The notes under the pieces were generated by a model that did not search any database, had not been told where the DNA came from, and saw nothing but the letters and a program-made list of their open reading frames with translations. The position numbers and the translations under genes were made by a program. Of a DNA stretch of 42,000 nucleotides, positions 25,194-30,823 are shown piece by piece. The DNA lies in assembly GCA_903906635.1 (NCBI GenBank), contig CAIVLE010000116.1:1-42000 (forward strand), read 5' to 3'. Positions within the stretch are counted from its first letter, which is position 1; each line of letters begins with the position of its first letter. Origin of the DNA: an uncultured Burkholderiales bacterium (lineage in GTDB: Bacteria; Pseudomonadota; Gammaproteobacteria; Burkholderiales; Burkholderiaceae_C).

Positions 25194-25964
25194 ATGTCAA
25201 ATAAAGTCTCCCCGACAGCGACCCTGGCACGCAAGCGCGGCCGCCCGAGCCGCCATGAAGCTTCCGAAAGCGGGGGCGCCACCACCATCACCCGAGAGCA
25301 AATCTTGGCCACCGCCACGGCCATGGCCAAGACCGAGCCCTTGGGGGATATCTCGATGGTGGGCTTGGCGCGCGAGCTGGGGGTGGCCCCTACCTTGATA
25401 CATTACTACATTGGCAGCCGAGACGATCTGATCTCGGGCGTGGCCAATCGGTACTTCAAAGAGCGTTGCTCGCGCTTGCAAGCGCTGACCGGAGATTGGA
25501 AAAAAGATCTCTGGTGCGAAGCCCATCAGTCATTTGCCATGGGGGTGGAGTACGGCGGTGTGTTGCGCTACATGATGTCGCACAACCGCTTTCGCTTGTT
25601 CCAACAAGTCAGCGAAGGTGAGTCCGACTTTGGTGTGCTCTACCTGGATCGCGTCGCCAGTATCTTTAAGCGCGCAGGCTTTAAGCCCCAGCACGCTGCG
25701 ATGGGCTACCACTTGATGTCGCAGTATGTGATGACCTGCGCCTATGCACAGGTCAGCCGTCAGTTGCCCGCCTTTCATGCGCAGTACATCCAAGACCACA
25801 TCCACTCTGCCCCGCAAGGTGAACTCTCGGGGGCACAGTATTTTGCGGATGCTTTCAGCACGCTCGACTCTGAGACTGTTTTTCCAGAGGGCTTGCGGCT
25901 GTTGATCGACAGCTTTGATCTGTGGCTGCCCCCCAGCAAGCGAGGCAAGCCATTGTCTAAATAA
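25194..25964 (+). CDS. TetR/AcrR-family transcriptional regulator
   Basis: 256 residues. A basic N-terminal tail (RKRGRPSRHE) precedes the TetR helix-turn-helix at about 35-85: ISMVGLARELGVAPTLIHYYIGSRDDLI. The rest is a helical ligand-binding domain. Divergent from the aryl-CoA operon, with a perfect inverted repeat in the spacer, it is probably that operon's local repressor, released by the substrate or its CoA ester. It is convergent with the VOC gene at 25978, 13 bases away. Confidence 0.92.
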   Translation: MSNKVSPTATLARKRGRPSRHEASESGGATTITREQILATATAMAKTEPLGDISMVGLARELGVAPTLIHYYIGSRDDLISGVANRYFKERCSRLQALTGDWKKDLWCEAHQSFAMGVEYGGVLRYMMSHNRFRLFQQVSEGESDFGVLYLDRVASIFKRAGFKPQHAAMGYHLMSQYVMTCAYAQVSRQLPAFHAQYIQDHIHSAPQGELSGAQYFADAFSTLDSETVFPEGLRLLIDSFDLWLPPSKRGKPLSK

Positions 25965-25977
25965 TAGACTTAATCGA

Positions 25978-26571
25978 TCAGGGATTACGAAGAGGTGCAA
26001 TCGGCAGGTGCTCGGTACGCACAAGAAAGTTCGACTCAGGCTCGCCCGAGCGCAAGCGTTGCAGCCATTCATCAGGTTCAAACTCCACGCCAATCGGGTT
26101 TTGAGCAAATCCGGGGCCCTTCATAAATGAATTGGCCTCTTCGTTGCTTGGGTAAACGTCAACTTGAAACTCCATGCGGTTTCCGTCAGGATCGCCGTAG
26201 TAAAGCGAGATCGTGACGCCGTGGTGTAAGCGCCAGTAGGGAAGAATGCCCATGTCTTTGAGTTGTGCGTAGTTTTCGATCAGCTCGCGCACCGAGTTGA
26301 AGGTGTAAGCCACGTGGTCCGTGCCAACGCGATCTTTTCGCTCTTTGGGGCCATCGGGTTCAAACACCGATAAATTCAAAAATGCCACCCGGTGGTGTTC
26401 TTCGTCATACGTGACAAAAGCAATGGCAGGGTTGTAGTGCTGGATCTTGGCATCAAACACTTTTTGATACCAAGCGATCATTTCCTCAAAACGGTGGGTG
26501 CGATAAACGATGTGAGCAAACTTGGAAGGACGAATGCGCGCAGGGGTTGTGTATGAAGTCATCGTATTCAT
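25978..26571 (-). CDS. VOC-family protein, putative extradiol dioxygenase
   Basis: 197 residues. A complete triad is visible: H20 (FAHIVYRT), H86 (GTDHVAYTF) and E134 (NRMEFQVDVY), with the GDPDGNRMEF segment common in catechol-dioxygenase-like VOC proteins. The C-terminal 55 residues (EEANSFMKGPGFAQNP onward) are an extension beyond one VOC module. The start at 26571 has a strong ribosome-binding site aaggag. It is the last gene of an operon with a Bug protein, a SnoaL-like protein and a GST. Confidence 0.83.
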   Translation of the reverse strand: MNTMTSYTTPARIRPSKFAHIVYRTHRFEEMIAWYQKVFDAKIQHYNPAIAFVTYDEEHHRVAFLNLSVFEPDGPKERKDRVGTDHVAYTFNSVRELIENYAQLKDMGILPYWRLHHGVTISLYYGDPDGNRMEFQVDVYPSNEEANSFMKGPGFAQNPIGVEFEPDEWLQRLRSGEPESNFLVRTEHLPIAPLRNP

Positions 26572-26621
26572 GCTATCTCCTTAGCTTTGAGTGAACTCAG
26601 AAATAATGATTTTTGCGCTGT

Positions 26622-27266
26622 TTAAGCAGACTTGGCGAATTCTGTCTGAACCTGCGCTTCGTAGGCCAAGAGTTTTTGCACGCTGGGGCGCGCTTGCATG
26701 CGCTGCAGGTGAGCCATGCAGTTCTTGAACCCAGACACATCGGGCTTGAATTGCGAGCCACGGCGAAAGCACCAGTAAAAGTAGGCATCAACGCAGGTGA
26801 AGTGGTCAAAAAACCATTCACGTCCGGCCAGCATCTGGTCAGCAATTTCAAACAGTTCAAACAAAGAGTGCGACCCCAGCTCGCGCACACTGTCGGCGCT
26901 GCCCTCCAAGGCGCAATAGCGCTCGGGGCGTGCTTGCTGCGTGAGCTTGGGGTGAATGCCCGATGAGCACCACGCCATCAAGGAAATGGCTTTCACATAG
27001 GCCATCGGGTCTTGGGGCAACAACTGGGCCTGTGGGAACTGACGCGCAATCCAAATTTGAATGGCTACGTTTTCGGTCAGTGGATCGCCGTCGATGATGA
27101 GGGTGGGTACTTTGGCTTTGGGGTTGATGCGCAGGTACTCGGGGCTGTTGTGTTCGTTTTTGCCAAGGTTGATAGGCAGGGTGTCAAACTCTGCACCCGC
27201 TTCGGTGAGCAAGATGTAAGGCACCAAAGAGCAAGCGACCGGGCAGTAGGCGAGGGTGAGTTTCAT
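26622..27266 (-). CDS. Glutathione S-transferase, beta-like
   Basis: 214 residues from the ATG at 27266 (gaagga ribosome-binding site). The frame is open upstream to 27797, but that part overlaps the SnoaL-like gene and has no protein character. The N-terminal domain MKLTLAYCPVACSLVPYILL matches bacterial beta-class GSTs, with Cys8 or Cys12 near the catalytic position, then NPKAKVPTL and LTENVAIQIWIARQFP. The C-terminal helical domain includes FTCVDAYFYWCFR. In this operon it could conjugate or isomerise a ring-cleavage product, as maleylpyruvate isomerases do, though this sequence is not clearly of that class. Confidence 0.87.
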   Translation of the reverse strand: MKLTLAYCPVACSLVPYILLTEAGAEFDTLPINLGKNEHNSPEYLRINPKAKVPTLIIDGDPLTENVAIQIWIARQFPQAQLLPQDPMAYVKAISLMAWCSSGIHPKLTQQARPERYCALEGSADSVRELGSHSLFELFEIADQMLAGREWFFDHFTCVDAYFYWCFRRGSQFKPDVSGFKNCMAHLQRMQARPSVQKLLAYEAQVQTEFAKSA

Positions 27267-27283
27267 GGGGGTCCTTCGGTTGA

Positions 27284-27901
27284 TCAAGTGTTGAGCCAAG
27301 TGCGACCTTGCGCATACAAGCGTGTCAGCACCTCGCTGTTGGGGGTGGGTAAGCCTTCGGTGATGGTGGCGCCGCCTTGTGACTGCATATAGGCCAGGTG
27401 GCGGTAGCCCTCTGGGTTGCGGGCCAACACAGCCGGATCGAGCGCGAGCTGGGTGGCTGGGTCGAGCACATCCATGCGGTCTTTTTCGTAAATCGGCACA
27501 CGCTGCTGAATGCGCCAGGCATCGCCTTGGCGAACGAACTGGTCGAAAAACCGACCGTAACAGGTGACATCTACTTCCACCCCGTGGACCATGCCGCGCG
27601 CGAGCAAGATCATGCGCGTCTCTGCCAAGGCCTTGTCGCCTTGGATGTCTAGGGTGGCCGCGCCAATGAAGTGCTGCGCCTTGGCGCCCCGCTGGGCGGC
27701 TTCGGTGGAGCGGTCGACAAACTCTTGCGCCGGGCCCACAAACCAGGTGGTGTACATCACCGCATCGGCTGTGTAGAAAGAACGCAGTTGCTCCCAACGT
27801 CCGGCATCGCGGGCGAGCCCCCAGTCTTGAACGACTTGGGTGATGGCCGCGCGGTCAAGCAGGGTTTGCAGTGTCATGGGTGGGGTGGGGTGTGGGGCCA
27901 T
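27284..27901 (-). CDS. SnoaL/NTF2-like protein, ring-hydroxylating-dioxygenase beta-subunit-like fold
   Basis: 205 residues from the ATG at 27901, 2 bases after the Bug stop; an internal ATG at 27877 is an alternative. It begins LQTLLDRAAITQVVQDWGLARDAGRWEQL and continues SFYTADAVMYTTWFVG, the opening of NTF2-like SnoaL_4 proteins. Relatives act as small isomerases or hydrolases or as beta subunits of oxygenases; no alpha subunit is nearby. The C-terminal third (LDPATQLALDPAVLARNPEGYRHLAYMQ) is an extension after the cone fold. The catalytic role is not deducible. Confidence 0.8.
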   Translation of the reverse strand: MAPHPTPPMTLQTLLDRAAITQVVQDWGLARDAGRWEQLRSFYTADAVMYTTWFVGPAQEFVDRSTEAAQRGAKAQHFIGAATLDIQGDKALAETRMILLARGMVHGVEVDVTCYGRFFDQFVRQGDAWRIQQRVPIYEKDRMDVLDPATQLALDPAVLARNPEGYRHLAYMQSQGGATITEGLPTPNSEVLTRLYAQGRTWLNT

Positions 27902-27903
27902 GG

Positions 27904-28881
27904 TCACTCTGCTTTGATGCCTGCTTGGCGCAAAAACTTGGGCCATTTCTCGGTTTCTACTTTGACAAATTGTTCGGTCTCTTTGCCTGGCATGTTGAAC
28001 ACGCGCACCCCAGAGCCTTCGAGGCGTTTGCGCAAGTCCGCCTGCTGCATCACCTTGCCCATGGCGGTGCGCAAAGTCTCGACCACCGACGCTGGGGTTT
28101 GGCTTGGCGCAAAAATGCCAATCCAACTCTCCAGCACCAAGCCGGGCAAGCCTGCTTCGCGACCAAACGGAACCTGCGGCAACAAGGGGTCGCGGCTGGC
28201 GTTGGAGGTCACGATGGCTTTCACGCGATCGCCCTCTAAGAAGGGCCGCACGGTGGCGGTGTTGTCAAAAAACAAGTCCACCCGACCCCCAAACAAATCG
28301 GTGTAAGCCGGTTGGGCGCCTTTGTAGGGAACTTCCAAAATATTCACATGGGCCAGGCTCTTGAGCAAGGCGGCAGCGACGTGCTGGCCTGTTCCCGTGC
28401 CGCCGGTGGCAATCGTCAGTTTGCCGGGGTTGGCGCGTGCAAAGTCCATCACCTCTTGCAGCGTGTTCAAGGGCAAGTCCTTGCGTGCAATCAGCGTGTA
28501 CGAAAACGACCCGGCCAGCGCCACCGGCACAAAGTCTGTGGCGGGGTTGTAGGGCAACTTGTCGTACAGCCCGGGGGTGAAGGCAATGTTCGCCAAGCCG
28601 CCCATCAGCAAGGTGTAGCCGTCGGGTGCAGCCGCCGCTGCCGCTTGGGTGCCCACCACAGTGCCCGAGCCGGTGCGGTTTTCAACCACCATGGCTTGCC
28701 CCAATTCGGCGGAGAGCTTCTCGGCCAACACACGTCCCACAAAGTCGTAGCCCCCGCCTGGGGCGGTGGGCACGATCAGACGCATCGGTTTGATTGGGTA
28801 GTTCTGGGCCAGTGCTTGGCCGCACAAGAGGCCCAGGGTGATCAGCACAGGGGCTGACAGGCGAAGAAAAAAATGCGTCAC
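27904..28881 (-). CDS. Bug-family solute-binding protein (GTG start)
   Basis: 325 residues. Signal peptide THFFLRLSAPVLITLGLLCG with cleavage after ALAQ, then NYPIKPMRLIVPTAPGGGYD, the Bug signature. The only start matching the signal peptide is GTG at 28881, with an agg-type ribosome-binding site. It heads the operon of SnoaL-like, GST and VOC genes; the stop is 2 bases from the next start. A 28-bp palindrome separates it from the upstream carbonic-anhydrase-like gene. Confidence 0.9.
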   Translation of the reverse strand: MTHFFLRLSAPVLITLGLLCGQALAQNYPIKPMRLIVPTAPGGGYDFVGRVLAEKLSAELGQAMVVENRTGSGTVVGTQAAAAAAPDGYTLLMGGLANIAFTPGLYDKLPYNPATDFVPVALAGSFSYTLIARKDLPLNTLQEVMDFARANPGKLTIATGGTGTGQHVAAALLKSLAHVNILEVPYKGAQPAYTDLFGGRVDLFFDNTATVRPFLEGDRVKAIVTSNASRDPLLPQVPFGREAGLPGLVLESWIGIFAPSQTPASVVETLRTAMGKVMQQADLRKRLEGSGVRVFNMPGKETEQFVKVETEKWPKFLRQAGIKAE

Positions 28882-28969
28882 GCGGCTACCTGCTTGTCTC
28901 GGGGGTTGTATCGGGCCGAGTGCAGTTTAGTCAGCGCTTGGCCAATCCCAAAGTCGCCAAAGTCTTCTT

Positions 28970-28997
28970 GGTGATAGCGCGTGCACGCGCTATCACC
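28970..28997. terminator. Perfect 28-bp palindrome between two minus-strand genes
   Basis: The half-site GGTGATAGCGCGTG (28970-28983) is followed directly by its exact complement (28984-28997). As RNA it gives a stem of about 12 bp with a 4-base loop. It starts 12 bases after the stop of the carbonic-anhydrase-like gene and precedes the Bug operon, the place for a terminator. There is no U tract on either strand, so factor-dependent termination, RNA end protection or a protein-binding site are alternatives. Confidence 0.5.
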
Positions 28998-29008
28998 CGC
29001 CCGCGAGG

Positions 29009-29614
29009 TCAACCGATCAGGTCGACCTTGCCCGTCAAGTCCATGATGCCGGTGATCACGCTCAACTTGGGTTGGCGTTTGATCACGGCGGCCCTGAATG
29101 CCATCAAGGCTTCTGCATGGGCATGGGTTTCTTCTTCTTTGGTCGCCACCTTGGCGTCGCCAAAGGCCAGCTTGGCCGCGCCGCAGTCGCGGTGTGTCAA
29201 GGCCACCACGCGGGGGATGTGGTGCAAGGACACGGTGATGTCGAGGTTTTCCCAGAAGGTGTTGTGCCAAGCCGCGAACTTGGGGTGGATGGCGCCAATG
29301 GGGCCGCCCGCAAACACAAACTGGCTGTAGTTGTCGGCCAGTTTGTCACGTGCGATGCCGTGCAACAAGCCCATGTATTGCCAGCTCAGGGTGGTGAAGC
29401 GGGGGTCAATGCAGTTGACCAACATGGCTTCGTAGTTGCCACTGGCCGCTTGCGCGGGGCCTGCGGTGGTGGCCAACAAGCCACCCGCCAAGGCGGCTGT
29501 GCCCAGGCCTAAAAAACCACGACGCGTGTGGCCAGCCGACAGGCTGTTGGGGGCGCAGCACAGGCAGCTGTAGGCTGAGGTGTCAGCGGTGTCGGTGGGG
29601 CAAGATGGGTTCAC
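29009..29614 (-). CDS. Beta-carbonic-anhydrase-like protein with Tat signal (GTG start)
   Basis: 201 residues, GTG start at 29614 with aggag 8 bases upstream. A twin-arginine leader, TRRGFLGLGTAALAGGLLAT (RR at 31-32, cleavage near AQA), follows an unusual 28-residue N-terminal region with a Cys cluster (YSCLCC). The mature part has the beta-carbonic anhydrase zinc pattern C68-x-D-x-R (NCIDPRF) and H141-x-x-C144 (THRDCGAAK). At about 145 mature residues it is shorter than classical enzymes, so carbonic anhydrase activity is likely but not certain. Tat export would place a folded metalloprotein in the periplasm. Confidence 0.8.
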   Translation of the reverse strand: MNPSCPTDTADTSAYSCLCCAPNSLSAGHTRRGFLGLGTAALAGGLLATTAGPAQAASGNYEAMLVNCIDPRFTTLSWQYMGLLHGIARDKLADNYSQFVFAGGPIGAIHPKFAAWHNTFWENLDITVSLHHIPRVVALTHRDCGAAKLAFGDAKVATKEEETHAHAEALMAFRAAVIKRQPKLSVITGIMDLTGKVDLIG

Positions 29615-29713
29615 GGGGCGCTCCTGGTGTGTTCAAAAACGAATGGATTCTCATCCGGTTGATCGACACCAGCCACGCAGGCTTGAGAGAACTTATGGGG
29701 CGCACAAGAATGT

Positions 29714-29732
29714 AAAACCTAGGAATTAGATT
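29714..29732 (+). repeat. 19-bp near-direct repeat, left copy (outside the Bug/aconitase/GntR block)
   Basis: AAAACCTAGGAATTAGATT matches 34517-34535 at 17 of 19 positions, with 12 consecutive identical bases at the end. The two copies sit just outside the Bug gene stop and the GntR stop, enclosing the whole 4.8-kb block. It may be a chance match, a shared regulatory site or a boundary mark. Confidence 0.45.
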
Positions 29733-29745
29733 CTGGCGTGGCTCT

Positions 29746-30735
29746 TCATTCCGCCGTGATCTTGGCGCTGTCCACAATGCGCTGAAACTGCACCGACTCG
29801 GTTTTGATGAAGTCGCGGAACTGTTGCGTGCCCATGGGCGCGGGCTCGCCGCCTTGGTCTTGCAGCTTCTTGGACAAGTCCGGGTCTTTGATGGCTTGTG
29901 TCACGGCGGCGTTGAGTTTTTGCAGCACCTCTTCGGGCGTGCCCGCCGGTGCAAACAGGCCAAACCAGTTGTCGAGTTGGTAGCCGGCCAAGGGCTTGTA
30001 CTCGGCAATGGCGGCAATGTCGGGGGCAAAGCTGGTGCGCTTGGCCGAGGTCACGGCAAGGGCTTTGACCTTGCCGTCTTTGATGAAGCCCTTGGCGGCG
30101 GTGTAGCTCACAAAGGTCATCTCCACATTGCCCGACGCCACGTCAATCAACTGGCCCGCTGCGCCCTTGTACGGAATGTGCACCATGTGGATGCCCGCCA
30201 GTTCTTCGAGCAGTTCACCGTTGAGGTGCTGCGGGTTGCCCACGCCGCTGCTGGAGTAAGACACTTTGCCGGGGTTCTTCTTGGCGTAGGCCACCAGTTC
30301 TTCGATGTTCTTGGCCGGAAACGTCGGGCTCACCACCAACACATTGGGAATTCGCGTGACCAGGGTGATGGGCGCCAAGTCTTTCGACGGCGAATACTGC
30401 ATTTTGTTTTTGTAGACAAAGGCATTGATCGCCGTCTCACCCGCCGAACCCAACAGCAGCGTGTAGCCGTCGGGCGCGGCTTTGACCACCGCCAAGGCAC
30501 CAATCATGCCGCTGCCACCCGCTTTGTTGTCGACGATGACGTTTTGCTTGAGCGACGCGCGCAACTTTTCAGCCAGCAAACGCGCCATGGTGTCCACGCC
30601 GCCGCCCGCCGAGAAGGGCACCACGATCGTGATGGTTTTGTTGGGAAACTCTTGCGCACTCGCCGACATGCACAAGCAAGAACAGGCGACAGCAACCAGA
30701 GCGCTGCACAGCAGCTGACGACGGGCATTGAACAT
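29746..30735 (-). CDS. Bug-family solute-binding protein divergent from aconitase
   Basis: 329 residues from the ATG at 30735 (ggag ribosome-binding site); the frame runs on to 30843 but overlaps the aconitase start. Signal peptide FNARRQLLCSALVAVACSCL with several Cys, cleavage after SASAQ, then EFPNKTITIVVPFSAGGGVDTMARLLAEKL. It is divergent from aconitase and its GntR regulator across 88 bases, so the natural guess is a tricarboxylate such as citrate, aconitate or tricarballylate as ligand. Confidence 0.9.
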   Translation of the reverse strand: MFNARRQLLCSALVAVACSCLCMSASAQEFPNKTITIVVPFSAGGGVDTMARLLAEKLRASLKQNVIVDNKAGGSGMIGALAVVKAAPDGYTLLLGSAGETAINAFVYKNKMQYSPSKDLAPITLVTRIPNVLVVSPTFPAKNIEELVAYAKKNPGKVSYSSSGVGNPQHLNGELLEELAGIHMVHIPYKGAAGQLIDVASGNVEMTFVSYTAAKGFIKDGKVKALAVTSAKRTSFAPDIAAIAEYKPLAGYQLDNWFGLFAPAGTPEEVLQKLNAAVTQAIKDPDLSKKLQDQGGEPAPMGTQQFRDFIKTESVQFQRIVDSAKITAE

Positions 30736-30795
30736 GAACACTCCAAAAGGTGCCGCCCACGCATGAAAACAACGGTTCATGCACTGGGCGACTGA

Positions 30796-30821
30796 TTGCA
30801 TTTTAAACACGTAAAGTGCAA
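30796..30821. promoter_or_regulatory. Imperfect inverted repeat in the Bug/aconitase divergent gap
   Basis: Arms TTGCATTTT (30796-30804) and AAAGTGCAA (30813-30821) match at 8 of 9 positions around an 8-base spacer. The repeat ends just before the aconitase ATG at 30824. An AATAAT -10-like hexamer (30820-30825) abuts it. This suits a dimeric regulator, most simply the coupled GntR protein encoded downstream. Confidence 0.5.
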
Positions 30822-30823
30822 TA

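Noticed and set aside
27267-27797. N-terminal extension of the GST frame
   Set aside because: It overlaps the SnoaL-like gene in another phase and is Arg/His/Cys-rich without GST character; the true ATG at 27266 has a strong ribosome-binding site.
29824-30795. A 323-codon plus-strand open frame opposite the Bug gene at 29746
   Set aside because: The minus strand has signal peptide and Bug signature; the plus frame is low-complexity Arg/His/Val without motifs.
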